The notes: generated from the letters alone by a model not told the origin. A stretch of DNA of 64,000 nucleotides from Owenia fusiformis (GCA_903813345.2 CAIIXF020000011.1:2754571-2818570); one strand, 5' to 3'. Positions 9,864 to 22,466 are shown, counted from the first letter of the stretch. Made by a program: numbers and translations.

Positions 9864-10677
9864 CTCTGTATTTTGATAACTTCTTAAATGCAAAGCTGGG
9901 GACCCTAGGCATTTTGATATTTCGAAGACGAGCTGAGATGTTTTGCTTACATCCCCCAACAGTATGTATTCATTTGAGATTGTTTTCAATTTTGATCTGT
10001 TATATAGTTCAAAATTAATAAGGCAAGTACTCGAAAGTTCATGGAAATATTTTGATAGCGCCTTATTTATTTCAAATGTTTTGCCGCAAATTAATGACAA
10101 ACGATATTTATTGACATCATGCATTTTGGGAGTTTAGTATTTCAAACAATATTAAAGCCAGAAACCTAGTTCGATCAATCAAAAATTAAGTCAGAAATGT
10201 TTCAAAAAAGGATCGATTTTGGTGTGCGAACAAGAATATGGGACATTGTAGCGTGTCAAAACAGGTGTAGGTTTAAATCTGGATTTTGAGTATTTACAGT
10301 ATATACTCGTATATGACACAGATGAATTCTTAAAATAATTTTTTAATATTAGAATATGATGCTACATTCATCCTGTTTCAACAATTATTCGAATAATTTG
10401 TGACAGCATTCGACAAATTCAATTTGTAAGATGTAAGTAAAGATCATTTTAACATCTTAAAAATAGAATGGTGATTGTTGAAATACCACTCAATTTTATT
10501 ACATTTTTCCATCAGAAGTATCATATCTTGGGTATATTATTGCAATTTTATTTGTTTTATCAATATATCTAAAGCTGTTATCAATTTATATTGACTGGAA
10601 TCCACATTGACTGTTTTTATCCCATTCAACATATGCATTTTAACTTTCACGGTTGTAAAATAAACGGGATATTTATC
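9864..10677. other. No clear feature
   Basis: Both strands of 9950-10137 happen to be open (about 65 codons plus, about 60 minus), which argues against reading either as a gene. The remainder is AT-rich with no repeat I can define. Confidence 0.5.
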
Positions 10678-10965
10678 CTTATTCCATAGTTAGCATGATA
10701 TTCATAGGATAACATCTGAAAATAAAAACGGTATTTTTGGAATCAGTGGTAAAATATGATATTTTTGACAAATTTTCACTTAACCATAGCATACGTTTTT
10801 TAGCCATGACATACGACGTCGTATGCGATATGGTTTATGGATTTTGCTACTTCAGACTCAAAACGAGGCTAAGTGTCAACATCGCCGGATCGTTTGGAAA
10901 ATTCGAATTAAATGACTTATTTCCGACGATTCTGATGATGACTTTAACTATGGAATAAAAAGAAC
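10678..10965 (+). repeat. Dispersed repeat with coding-like core, copy A
   Basis: About 285 bp matching 54772-55058 in direct orientation. It begins ttattccatagttagcatga and runs through an open segment encoding KTRLSVNIAGSFGKFELN in both copies. In copy A a 2-base insertion and a 1-base deletion shift the frame, so the acidic tail seen in copy B is lost. The conserved segment extends into non-coding sequence, so this is a mobile or duplicated repeat and not only a shared exon. Confidence 0.7.
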
Positions 10966-12018
10966 ATCCTCTATTTATTTCTCATTCTCATGTTTTTAGT
11001 TGTGACTCTGGGAACTTGTGAATTCATATTTTCATAACATTTATCATGTTATGAACGATGTAGCCCAAATCATTGAAATTATGTAACTCGAATCATTGAA
11101 AAGCTATGAAAAAATTAAAATTTCTCAATTGACCTTTCTGTCAGATATGGCAATTACAATCAATATGAATTGGAATGACAGTGCTTGTATGAGTATCAAA
11201 ACAGCCCTTTTGATAAACAATAGAACTCAAATACCTTTTTGCAACTAATTAAATATACAGTACAATATTATGTTAGCACTTTAGAGCTTCGTGAAATACT
11301 TCCACTCAAGACAATATCTACTTGCACAAAGTGTGACATAATATGTGAACCTATTTATTAAGGATTTGGTGCCAATGCATTAAATCAAAATGTATATTCA
11401 AAGAATTCACGTGACATTCAAAATATTCTGTTCTTGACTCAAATCAAAAAATGATTTTTTTCTGTATTTGAAATATTGAATCTTCATTACATCTGGGCAT
11501 GCCTTTTAATTCCCTTTAAACGTGATATAGATAATTTGTAGTAGTTTATTTTGCCATCAAATTACATCCTGTCATGCTAGTTAAATACCAACAACCTCAT
11601 ATATTTTTTATTGTGTTTTAATAATGTTACAAGCGCCATATCTTTGACACTTTTTATGATAGTATATTAGTCTCATCTACAGTTAATACATTTCATAATT
11701 AACTGAAATATCACATTTATGATTTTATATATTCATCACCATATGCATATGTTTATAAGCTTTATCATTCGACGCATCTGCTTTTTATATTTTTTAAGAA
11801 GCCACGCGTTGTTTTATATTGTTGATAGTGTTATTAGTGATAATGTTTATTTCCTATCTCTACACCTTGCCGCAGTTTCTGTCTAGTAAATAGACCAACA
11901 CTGTTGTTTTTGAAATTATGACAAATGCACCCATGATTCGATATCTGATATCAAAAATTGAAATCCGGCTTCGGTAACCATTCAATGGTCTTTTAAAGTG
12001 TACAATTACTTATAATAT
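10966..12018. other. No clear feature
   Basis: AT-rich, with no repeat, RNA gene or convincing exon seen. Confidence 0.5.
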
Positions 12019-12191
12019 CCTAGATGCGAGTAGAAATAATCTTGTCAGTCAAAGTGATGTCACATTTGGAATCTACATGTAAAATTACATCTAGAAATGT
12101 GGTTTTGAAAAGCGTTTATCAACTTTGAAAATGTGACTTCTAGGTCGGGGAGATTCCCCATAGAGCCCATGATGTAAAACCACAAAAAGTG
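12019..12191. repeat. Dispersed repeat, inverse copy at 41050-41270
   Basis: Shared words include gtagaaataatctt, cagtcaaagtgatgt, aatctacatgtaaaa and gtttatcaactttgaaaat, in opposite orientation 29 kb away, with indels. No coding potential; probably an old non-autonomous element. Confidence 0.7.
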
Positions 12192-12274
12192 AAGATCAGA
12201 ATCCATCAATCTAAGCATGCTACTGCGTCACCTCAGTATCCTTTAGTAAATATAACATTTTCAATTCTCATCAG

Positions 12275-12405
12275 AGGTGTGGTCCTTGTCTTCGTTCAAG
12301 TCACAGGTCGAAATGGAGATCAATTCCAGGTTTAGAAATCTGGAATCTGGAGCCATAGACGTTCAGATTCACGCAGTTATAAAAACGCTCAGAAACAAAG
12401 CGTAG
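12275..12405 (+). CDS. Possible terminal coding exon
   Basis: A pyrimidine-rich tract ending ttctcatcag forms a good acceptor at 12273-12274. The following frame (two bases, then GTG) runs 42 codons to TAG at 12403-12405. The product is polar and charged, about 45% G+C in its codons, with no Met at the start, so it would be a last exon with a phase-1 intron before it. No upstream partner exon was identified and no family recognised. Frames of this length are common by chance. Confidence 0.25.
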
Positions 12406-12465
12406 TTCAAAACAAATATTTTATTCCCATAGCAACAACCCAACCACGTGACATACATTTTTCAT

Positions 12466-12675
12466 ATCACACTCTCCCCTCTATACTTTTGGCAACTTTT
12501 TCATTTTATACCATGTGAAAGGCTATCAATAATTGGATCTTTAAAGTAATTATTCCATAATCACAGATATTTGGAAATTAGTGACAATAGCGTTTACCTT
12601 TTGAAAAGCGCATTTAAACGGGTGTTCTAAAAAGAGACTTCCGGTCGCCAAATATATGAGGGGGAGTGTAAGTTA
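12466..12675. mobile_element. MITE family A, copy 1
   Basis: Ends of the type cacactctcccctctatact...ttggcaac and their inverse (cgccaaatatatgagggggagtgtaa) around ~150 bp. Same family as 34941-35031, 35853-36064 and 57781-57996. Typical end: acactcccctc..aagtttggcaacyggaagt. Confidence 0.7.
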
Positions 12676-12752
12676 CATTGCACTAACATACCCATATAAA
12701 TGGAAAAACATACTACTATGTCTACTTGGAGATCCAGAGTCCAGCTCAGTTC

Positions 12753-13023
12753 AATACTAGGGGTCAAAGGACAAGTCTCGATTTGGAGAACATACTAGGA
12801 GTCAAAGGACAAGTTTCGGTTTGGAGAACATACTAGGGGTCAAAAGGACAAGTATCGGTTTGGAGAACATACTAGGGGTCAAAGGACAAGTATCGGTTTG
12901 GAGAACATACTAGGGGTTGAAGGACAAGTCTCGATTTGGGGAACATACTAGGGGTCAAAGGACTAGTCTCGGTTTGGAGAACATACTAGGGGTCAAAGGA
13001 CTAGTCTCGGTTTGGAGAACAAA
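12753..13023 (+). repeat. 38-bp minisatellite, ~7 units
   Basis: Unit begins tactaggggtcaaaggacaa and ends tttggagaaca. Units differ at a few positions (caagtctcg, caagtatcg, ctagtctcg). One unit has gttga in place of gtcaa. Confidence 0.85.
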
Positions 13024-13175
13024 GTTCATCAGTCAAATACACGTTACGCCTGCTTTGGACAATTTTGACATTTCTACATATTGTAGGTTTAAATGTCCTT
13101 TCTTTTGAATATTCATTATTTAATTTGGGTGATATTTCTAAATTTTTCATCAAAAAGTTATTAGCCCACTAGACT

Positions 13176-13202
13176 TTTCTCCAGACCGAGACTTGTCTTT
13201 TG
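13176..13202 (-). repeat. Single inverted 38-bp unit fragment
   Basis: ctccagaccgagacttgtct is the inverse of the core of the minisatellite unit ~150 bp to the left. Confidence 0.6.
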
Positions 13203-13629
13203 TATCTCATGTTTGGCAAAATCGCCCCAAAATTCGAATTTCTAAAAATCAAAGGTATGATAATTCTTAAAATTATCATTTAAAATCATATCGGTTAATT
13301 AAGAACGTCCTGTTTTTCAATCATCTTATAAATATTGTAACCCCCCACGTATATCCTGTTTTTGATATTAATTAACAACGTCTGAAAAATGTATTTTGTG
13401 TATAGAAACCAGTTATAAGTTGACAACAATCGTACTTATTTAGAATAAATTGAAAACAACTATTGTTTTGTGGTTTTGGAGAAAAGTACTCTTCCTCTGG
13501 CATTTAACTGTAAAATGCTGAAAATAAAAAAGCGAAATCTTAAATGACGGCCGTTTCTAATGACGTTTACACCATATATGTGATCGATTTACGGCGTGCG
13601 CTTCGAAATTAGTTTCACGAATCTACATG

Positions 13630-13680
13630 TACAGGGTGGTCCAAAAAGTGAATCCTTGCAACAAGGTATATCTCGGTTAT
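13630..13680 (+). mobile_element. Solitary Tc1/mariner-type end
   Basis: TACAGGGTGGTCCAAAAAGT fits the usual Tc1/mariner terminus (TA then CAGGGTG..C.AAAA). No matching inverse end was found nearby, so this is a remnant. Confidence 0.45.
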
Positions 13681-16213
13681 TACTTGTATTTATGGCTCAA
13701 TATTCTCAGATGTTTTGAAAGAAGGTCTGGAGTTTTTGTGGGTACCAGAAAGGTCACTCAGTCTTAATTCACGCAGTAGTTACATGGCATCAACAGCCAT
13801 GCCTGATAAATTGCTGATGTGCCCGATCCATGGTCCATAGTCCTCGATAACCGTAACAGTTGTAATAGGAATGTTGAAGTTCAAGTTATCAGATATTATT
13901 TTTATTCCCGCGTTTTTACCAATATTGGGCCTATAACACAACTTGTAGAGGATAAACTCTTTTATGAAATTGTTAGCACATCCAGATGAGTGGGTTAGAA
14001 TATGTTTATGATGCCATTAACAGTCAATACACAATTTAGCAAAATGCCAGATTTTCTGCTATTCTTAACTCATTCTATTCACGAACAAGCTAGATAAATT
14101 ATATTCTTATACTGACATATTTCATTCATTTGGAAATATGACCGATAAGTCTCATGACAGAATAATTTCTCACGATTGCCTTTTGTTTTTAAGGGCTTTT
14201 ATTCTGATAGTGTTATCATCAATTTTATAACATTGACGTATAACTCAAACCTAACCTAAAACATGTTGTTCCAAGATTCTGAAGACTTACAAAAGATTCC
14301 CTTGAACAATATTATTTTCGGCTCCTGCCATAAAAATTGATGTATGACATACTATAAGCAACCAAAATATTTATATCAAAACTTCGTTATGAAACTTTTT
14401 TTTCAAAAACACTGAACTTTTTTTAGAGAGACGATGAAGAATGGTGGATACAGATACAGGTGTAGTTTATATGATATCATACCATGTCTAAAATCGTTTT
14501 TCATATCATAATAAAAAGAGAGAGTGCTTTAATCTCAGGTCAATGTGACTTAAGTCTAAAACACATCCACATCCATAAGATTAGCAAATACTTTTATTAA
14601 AGGAAGACGTCGAATTTCAGCAAATTTTGTCTGGATCAATCCTGCATTTTCAGGACAATTGTCAACGAAAGGCCTCAATTTTAAGAAAATCAATCGGAAC
14701 ACAATGAAACTATGAAACAATAAAGCCATCCAGTTAGATCACAACCAATGTTATCACAGTCAATCAGAGCTGAACCAATTTAGCACATTTAATCAGAAAA
14801 CATTTTTAAGGAGCGAGATCCCAACTGGAATACTGTCTTTTAAAGCATGACTTATTCTATTAAATATAAAAATCCACTAAGGAAGCAACACAATCGATTC
14901 GACTGTATTCTATGTTAAAGAATGTCCAGTTGTTACAAAACAAGAGTACATTCTTTTTCTATTGTTTTTAAATAATGGACGTTTGGCAAGCTATCAAAAA
15001 TTAGTTTGGCTCAAAAGACGATTGGATAATTGACAGTTTAGACAGTTACCATCATCTAGAAACAATTTACAAATGAACACGATTTCTTGTTTTGATTTCT
15101 GTGCATTATTCAAAATAAAACAATTTTAAATTATTATTTTGCGTCAATATTTCCAATATTGAGCTAAGCTAACTTACAAATCCTCCTTCATGTTATAGGT
15201 AAATTCAATGTATACACTGTACCTGAACTGTTACATGCGGTGCACTGAAGCTGAACTAATTTTACTCTACTCACTCAATCATCAACACACTTAGCTCTTG
15301 TATCATTAGTAGTCAATGCAAAATTGTACAAATGAATAATAAATTGTCAGCTTAAATGGATACTGGAGCATTTACCTTTCATAAGAAACAGTGTGGGTTT
15401 TAAGTTAGATTAACCACTGATACTGGCTCTTAGGATAAAAAAAATATTTTACTTTATTGCCAGTGTTCTTGGTTTATCCATCACTAAAACACACTGCAGT
15501 ATAATAACACAATTCAAGAACAGTAAACAACAAAATAGAAATACTAAAAATATTACTTCGATATTAAAAACCACTGTTGACTAATTGATAAAAATGGCAA
15601 CTCAGAAATATTCTGTACACATAGCACATGCATCATAATTATCTACAATTATTTCGATGTAAAAATAACATCACTCCAATTAATCTATATCATATCTAGT
15701 ATTAATCCTTCTTTTGGCGCAGTTTATATGCAAAACTGCATATTTCTATGCGGCCCTAAATAATAATAGCCACAAAATGTATCCATCTTCTAAATGTCGC
15801 AATATAACAGAAAAAATGTCTGTTTTCCGAGACAGCTGACATTCTCCGCGGGTCGTTTGGAATTCAATTTGTGAAACAATTTAATGGGCCCCGATTGGTT
15901 AATCATTTGCAATACCCGTACTCATGATGGAAAAGTATCATAAAAGTCAGCTTTTATTGGATGTAAAGGCCTTTTGTTATTTTGCTTCATTCTTTTGTAG
16001 ATTAATATCTGAGCGATGTATCCAATGAATTATTAATGACAATTTCATTTATATTAGAGGACGTGGTATATTTACGGTTTCATTAAGGTTGAATTATGAT
16101 GTTGAATTGTTTTGAATCAAAAGTCCATCTACAACAAGACGATAGCGCGGGTTTTATGATTATAATAGTAAAACAAAGATGGCAAGCCTTTTATTTGAGC
16201 AGGTACGCGTTAA
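13681..16213. other. No clear feature
   Basis: A minus-strand frame of about 78 codons ends at 13790 without a Met start; it could be a last exon but has nothing else in its favour. The rest shows no gene, RNA or tandem repeat. Confidence 0.45.
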
Positions 16214-16446
16214 GGCCCCCACACATATGAACAAATCCCCCAAACGCAGTCTTGCGATGTCAATTCTGGCAGTTTGGAACGCGAACATACGAACCAAAGC
16301 ACATCTTTGCGCATTGTTCCGAATCTTTCCGAAGGGATACTTACGCATACGAACACCCAAACGATGTTCTAATGGGAACGAATTTTACTCGATTCTTATT
16401 TGCAAGACTGCGTTTAGTGGATTCGTTCATATGTGAGGGGGGGGGG
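16214..16446. mobile_element. MITE with ~40-bp TIRs
   Basis: Begins ggcccccacacatatgaaca and ends with its inverse (tcgttcatatgtgagggggg), with caaacgcagtcttgc / gcaagactgcgttta also paired. Open frames across it on both strands are by-products. Confidence 0.75.
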
Positions 16447-16766
16447 AGGAGAAGGAGAAAAGGACGCTACGCTACGAGAAAAGGACGCTAGCTACGCACA
16501 TGATATATTTGAAACGGTTAATATTTAATATTTATATTGATGTGACAAAATCCCATGCGTTATTTTTTGTCTTTGTTTTCCCATTCTAATCTGCACATCC
16601 CTTGAAAAACATAACGTTAAGTTTATGAGGGGCGTAACCAGACAATAAAGTAAGGCGAGGTAACATGTAGTTGGTGAGGCTAATTAAGGCGAAATGAGGA
16701 AGTTTCTGTGAACTTTTGGTGCTCTAGTTGTTGTAACACCAATAATAGGGGTTCATAAAACCCGCA

Positions 16767-16966
16767 GGCCCGTAGCCAGAATTTAAAGGGGGGAGGGGGG
16801 TTGCACTTTTCCCAAAAATTCTAGGGGGGGGGTTAACTTTGGTAAATTTGGCCAAAATAGTCAGAATGGTGAAAAACTGCATGATTTTGAAATAAATTTT
16901 GTCCAGGGGGGGGGGGGGTTGCCCGAGCCCCCCGAACACCACCCGGATACGGGCCTGACCCGGGTA
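16767..16966. mobile_element. Short G-tract element, copy 1
   Basis: About 200 bp starting cccgtagccagaa and ending with the near-inverse cgggcctg, with runs of 9-13 G. The middle has tcagaatggtgaaaaactgc and atgattttgaa, identical in the copy at 53519-53710. Repeats of this look are often swept into false protein predictions. Confidence 0.7.
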
Positions 16967-17384
16967 CATTTGCTGTGCCCAATCTACTGACGATATCTGA
17001 ATTCATAAACCACAGTGCTTTCTTAACATCGTCAGCTCAGAAAGTGTTACTATGCAATAAAAAACGAGGAAAAGATTTGATGGCCATTTTGTAATTCGAT
17101 TTATGGGGCAAGCTTAACAATTTATTACCTAGGTGTCCCTTAATTGTTTCCGCAATCTTTCCGAGTAGAAATATGTTGTAAGAAGAAGGGACATATGTAA
17201 ACATCAGATTTTATTGATAGTTTATTTGATTTTGATTAAAGTATATAGCCTGGATAGAATAGTAATTTGGCGTATTAACCTTTTACACAATCATAGCCTC
17301 CCTACTGACGTTGTATTATGCGCAAAGGGGTTCATTTGTCATCATTTGTACACAATCTTACAATAATGTAAAACGTTTAATGAC
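16967..17384. other. No clear feature
   Basis: Unremarkable AT-rich sequence. Confidence 0.5.
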
Positions 17385-17672
17385 ATCTCCTACTTTTCCT
17401 TCCATTGGTGACTACTTTTTTCCTATTTCTACCCACTTTCCTTTCTATTCTGCTTACTTTTTCCATCTCTGCACTTTTCTTCACTATTTCTCTCTCTCTA
17501 TTTCAACATACGTTATCTCGATTTCTGCCTTCTCACTCGATTTCAGCCTACTTTCTCTTCATGTCTGCCAACTTTTAACTCCGTTCTTGCCAATTTTCAC
17601 TCCATCTCTGCCCGTTTTCTCTCAATTCTGCCTACTTACTTGTTATTTCTGCCTACTCTTTATTTCTGCCTT
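17385..17672 (+). repeat. Pyrimidine-rich degenerate minisatellite
   Basis: About twelve decayed units of ~23-25 bp resembling tttctgcctactttctctc. Almost all C and T on this strand. The open frame covering it (17311-17679) is low complexity and not a gene. Confidence 0.75.
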
Positions 17673-17689
17673 TATGTGAATTTGATACT

Positions 17690-18030
17690 TTGACTTTTTT
17701 CAAAATCATCTCCAACTTCTCAGAAGTTAAAATCTGACTTTAGGTTTAAGATTTAACCTTCAGTGACCTTCTCAAGGTCAAAGTGACCATTTTTCTCAAA
17801 ATGATCTACATGTCTGACTACAATCTGAATTTAGATTTGAGATTTGACCTCCGATGACCTTTCAAGGTAAAAAAGGTCACGAAGGGCGTTCATCAGCTTG
17901 CTTCAAATTGACTGTTTTTCAAAATCATCTACAAGTTCTCGGAAGAATCTGACTTTAAATCTGACTATAGATTTAAGAGATGACCATCAATGACCTTCTC
18001 AAGGTAAAACATGGTTAGAATTTTTTTTAT
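17690..18030. repeat. Three diverged ~115-bp units with TGACCTT
   Basis: Each unit has ttcaaaatcatct, an agaag/tctgactt block, gattt..gacc and TGACCTTCTCAAGGT or a close variant. Similar in flavour to 7660-8340 but not the same unit. Confidence 0.6.
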
Positions 18031-19086
18031 TCATTTTGCTTCAAATTGACAGATTTTTCCTCCCCCTTGCGTCCATGACCCTTGGTAATAACTTTATCTG
18101 GTGCTTCTTCAGATTACATATGCTCACGGCATGCATTTAAACTGTGTCTAGACCTCTCTGTAGTCAAAACCTAAAATCAAAGATTAAACATCTCAATTAC
18201 GCCAATTCGATAGCAATTTACTAAGTAGTCAAAATATGGTGAATTGGAATAACTCGAAGCTATTTTATCTTTCTCAGTTTTGTAACCAGCAGATAAATTA
18301 ACAAAAACACGCAGTCGTGTTTTCGAACATAAAACTGAATACAGTTTATTGCTATTTTAAATATTGCTATTATGACACCACTTTAATGGTGTTAATCAAA
18401 ATTAGCAGATTTGAGAAATATATGTTTGTGATCTCCCACACACATTATGATGACGAATGGCACATGTTTCCGACATGTAATGAAATATTTGAGAAAACGA
18501 CTGATGACGTCATATGACAAGAGTTGTTTTTTAGCATTTGGGTTTCAGGCATCCTGTGAATAAAGCTAGCAGAAAGAGGTAATTTCCCAGACTCCCATGC
18601 CTTGTTCATAAGACCAATTCCGCCAATGTTTACTCAGTGTGTATTCTTCGTATGTACATTAGTGAATGTTTCTGCAATTGTAGCGTAATATTATAAAGTG
18701 CACATCAGACGATGTTTCACCAGGTATCCTGATACACTTAATCAAACTATCGATCCCTTAAAGAACTACAGGTATCTACCTAAGAAAACAATTTGCAGTA
18801 TCACAACTACTGCAGATGGGAGGGCATGGATGCATGGGAGCAGAAGATGGCCGAAAGTGCTTCAATGAACCAATCAAAATTGAAGCATCTTCGGCTATTT
18901 TCGGTTGAGGTACAAGGGTCTTCGACCACCTTTGGTTGAAGTCCAAAAATCATGACCTACTTGCAAAAACTCCTTTCAGGACTATTGGGCAAGTTATATA
19001 ACAACGCTTTGAGAATCTACATAGTAATACCAAGTGGAACAAACGAACGGTTTCTTAATCTAGATGCAGTACGCTGAGTGAAAGCC
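18031..19086. other. No confirmed feature
   Basis: A 37-codon open segment after an AG at 18402-18403 ending at 18517 looks protein-like but is too short to call. A hairpin tgcttca/tgaagca encloses an ATTGG-type motif near 18860. Confidence 0.4.
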
Positions 19087-19435
19087 ACAGGGTGAGCCAA
19101 AAAGGTAGCCCAAGCACATATTTGTTAATAATTTATTCATTCATCATGGTGTTAATGTCATATTTCGCTCAGTTAAACCTTGTTCAATGTCTCTTATTCT
19201 ACCAAGGTCCAACTCTAATGGTAACAATTTCATGGACATTTACATTTTCATGGGTATTTTATAGCAGGTTTTGTAAAATGGCTTTAAGGTGTTGACCATT
19301 GAAGATAGAGCAATGAAACTTAATCGAATGAACGAACATTGAACAAGGTTTAATTTTGCTAAAGATGACTTCAAACCAATGCTGAATGACTGCGTTATTT
19401 AGATTTTTGTGTTACCTATTTTTGGCTCAGCCCGT
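19087..19435. mobile_element. Mariner-type MITE, ~350 bp
   Basis: Left end CAGGGTGAGCCAAAAAGG is matched by the inverse of ccatattttt-like right end (acctatttttggctcagccc). Further in, ttaaaccttgttcaatgt (19175) and its inverse (near 19340) also pair. No transposase frame. Confidence 0.7.
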
Positions 19436-19989
19436 ATGATTTAACCAAGACCACATGTTGGACGTTGAACACATACTACTAGTAGTTCAGTTATGTCACA
19501 AATGCCTAGAATAAAACAAGAGCAATATATTACACGATAATCCAGCTTTTAAACTGCATTATTACAGTGGCTAAGGAAACGTATCCAATTACCTTTAGAT
19601 TAATGGTACCCCTCAGGATAGAGAAGCTCCTCTTTTGTTTGTCTGATAAGAAAGAGCATAGCTATTACAAAGGAGACTAGGGTATTATTTCCCCATCCGT
19701 GAAATGACTTGTCTTATATAACGAGATAAGTGGCAATAACTTAAGAACGGTAAGTCATGAACAACAAGCGTCTCCGTGTTTTAGCTGCATGATAAATTCA
19801 TCACTTATGCGAGGCTAATTTTTACTAAGCGATTTACACCCCTCGTGGGATTGAGGAGAAGATCTCGGGATATTTATCATAGAGTAATCTAGGATAAAAT
19901 GTTATTACAGCTCTAGCTAATATCATTGTTCAAATTCGCGAATTTTCTTACAAAAATGATTTAGTGGCCTAAAATGAAAAGTGATACGT
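19436..19989. other. No confirmed feature
   Basis: A 37-codon frame after a ttattacag acceptor (19568-19680) is exon-like but unsupported. Confidence 0.4.
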
Positions 19990-20975
19990 AAGGTTGTACA
20001 GCTGAGAATCCAGATGGTACAAAAGGTTGTGCAGGGTCTCAAAAATTAGTCAAATTGTTGATCATGGTTTCAAAAAGTGGTACGAAGTGTTGCAGAGGGA
20101 CTCAAAAAGTGGGAGAATGGATTGCAAGGGGACTCAGAAAGTGGAACAAGGAGTGGAGTTGCATATGTGGTACAAAAGGTTGAACATAGACTTAAAAATG
20201 GTACGAAGGGTTGAACATAGATTCAAAATGTAGGACAAAGGGTTGTACAGTGGCTCAAGAGGTGGTACAAAGGGTTGTACCCGGACTCACAAAGTGGTAC
20301 AAAGGGTTGTACCCGGACTCACAAAGTGGAACAAAGGGTTGTACCCGGACTCACAAAGTGGTACAAAGGGTTGTACCCGGACTCACAAAGTGGTACAAAG
20401 GGTTGTATCCGGACTCGCAAAGTGGTACAAAGGGTTGTACCCGGACTCGCAAAGTGGTACAAAGGGTTGTACCCGGACTCACAAAGTGGTACAAAGGGTT
20501 GTACCCGGACTCACAAAGTGATACAAATGATTATACAAGGATTCAAAAAGAAGAGTGTTAAACATGGACTCGAAAGGGGATACAGATGTCTGTACAAGGA
20601 TTCAAAAAGGGTAAACGAGTAAAAGGACACAAAAATGGGTCAAATGATTGTAAAGGGACTCAAACGATGCGGAAAGGGTTGTACAGGATCTCAAAAGTGG
20701 GACAAAGGAAAAAACTTGATGAATGGGACAAATTCGTTGGACAAGGTCTAAATGGACTAATTCAAAAAGTTGTAAAAAGGGTTGCACAGAGACTCGGGAT
20801 AATAATACAAAATGTATTTCAGGTACACAAGATATGGTACGAATGGTTGTAACGGGGCTTACCAATTTGGACGAAAGGTTAATTGTAGGGCTTCAAATGA
20901 AATAAAGATTTTCAACAAGGTACAGAGAGTTGTGCAGGAACTCAATAAGATGGTATAAAGGGTAGTTCATAGACT
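19990..20975 (+). repeat. 32-bp minisatellite, homogenised core with diverged edges
   Basis: Core 20262-20519 holds eight near-identical 32-bp units (gtggtacaaagggttgtacc then cggactcacaaa). Left and right for several hundred bases the same unit is recognisable but heavily mutated. The unit has no stop in any forward frame and 32 is not a multiple of 3, so three overlapping frames stay open across the core. These are by-products and not genes. Confidence 0.92.
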
Positions 20976-21769
20976 GATTATGTTTTCTAGGAAAATATTT
21001 ACAGCTTCTAACCTCCGTGTACTTTCCACCGTCAAAGGCTCTAAATCAACACAATTAAGGTACAAGTATTAGCTGTCTGTGGATCAAAATATATATCCCT
21101 TTGATGTTTAAAACTACAGCGATATATTGTTTATCGAAGTACTTCTCTAATCCGAATGTCTCTCAGTGCGAACCACTTTGTCAGTTTTCTTTATTTTTCA
21201 ATTGACCCCTTGTGATTGATAATGAATGAAAATAATTTTGCAGGTCTAAGTGTCGTTTGGATTAACCTTTACGTTCAATATTTCTGGTTTTCCTGTGATT
21301 GTGATATATCGTTGGAAAGGTAGATATATCAGGTAAAGCGATCGGGAAAATGTCCGTTCTTTGCATGTAGCATTGTAATTTTTTGATTATTTGATTAAGG
21401 GTTTTGTAACACAATTGGTTCATACTTTAATTCTGTGATCAACAATCGCACAAAATAATTTGACGATTCATCGTGTTGGTCATGTATACCACTTGTAATG
21501 AACTACAAGTAGTCGTATTAAAGGAATACCCCAAACATTTTGTATGAAAGAATGAAAAAAACATGTGATGATCACTCACGGAGAAGAGAAAAAAATTCAT
21601 AAAATAAATTTTCTTAGAACAATTGGATGTTTTGAAAAAGATGATATTTTGCTGAACGTATCAAATATATTCTTATGTTTTTTTGTTTTTTTAACTATAT
21701 TTCAAATCAAAAACATATATACAATACAATTAATACATTTACATATAAAGATACATTTACATATAAAGG
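20976..21769. other. No clear gene; LINE 3' flank likely at right
   Basis: 21560-21769 may be the 3' part of the decayed LINE that follows, including a duplicated acatttacatataaag. The rest is unremarkable. Confidence 0.45.
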
Positions 21770-22190
21770 TTACATGTTGTAAAATGATTTTTCCTTATTA
21801 TATATTATTTTCAAAGTTTCTTGCTCGTTCAGAAGATCACATTTAAACATATGGATAGATTTTTTATAATCAGACTTAAAATATTTTTCTTGTGCTACAT
21901 TTTCAATACCAAGTTTTTGTTTATCACTGAGGAAATTACAATCACTAGTGTTCCAAACATTTAAAACTTCTTTACAATTAACATAATAGTGCATATCATC
22001 ATCAATTTCATTATCACAATGTTTACATTTATCTGAATCTTGTATTTTACACTGTTTGAGATATTTGCCACTTGGATAAATTTATGGATAATCTTTCATT
22101 GGATAATTTTGAGTTTATTATCTTTTGTACAATTAAAAGTGTGTTCCAGACATCCTTACTTATCAATGTATTACCATTAAAAATATATCC
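21770..22190 (-). pseudogene. 3' remnant of a LINE ORF2, C-terminal zinc-knuckle region
   Basis: Reading leftwards, an open frame to 21770 encodes a CKHC...HYYVNC pattern followed by VWN. This is the Cys-x2-Cys, His-x4-Cys motif with a trailing Trp found at the C-terminus of L1/Tx1-like ORF2 proteins. Upstream (22190-22065) a second frame, offset by one base, continues with the preceding part (GYIFNGN, then W and K/I-rich helix), ending in a stop near 22065. So at least one frameshift separates the two. RT and endonuclease domains are not seen. Distinct from the 25.4-27.8 kb LINE, whose C-terminal motif differs. Family assignment rests on motif layout only. Confidence 0.6.
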
Positions 22191-22466
22191 TTATGTGATA
22201 TTCGAACTATATCCTCACAACAATGTGATAAACCGATTTTGAGATCTTTATGTCTACTGAGACGTCTAAAAGGTTTTTATTTTCTTCTGAATAATACACA
22301 GCCTGTAATACAAGATCTAAATGTAATTACTAATTACCAATCTCCTTCTGCTGATAACTATATTTATATTAGCTCTCATGTGACATAACGGTTCGTTGAC
22401 ATGACTGGTACCAGTACATCAAAAGTCATATTACCATGATATAAACAGGTGCGAAATTAGCTTTCA

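Noticed and set aside
9825-10137. Overlapping 99-codon minus and 64-codon plus frames
   Set aside because: Both strands are open, no splice or start support, and the minus one reads into tRNA copy 10.
16160-16491. Three overlapping frames, both strands
   Set aside because: They coincide with a MITE whose inverted ends explain the open frames.
20027-20622. Overlapping plus-strand frames encoding a KGCTRTHK-type repeat protein
   Set aside because: All three forward frames are open because the 32-bp unit has no stops; no evidence for translation.
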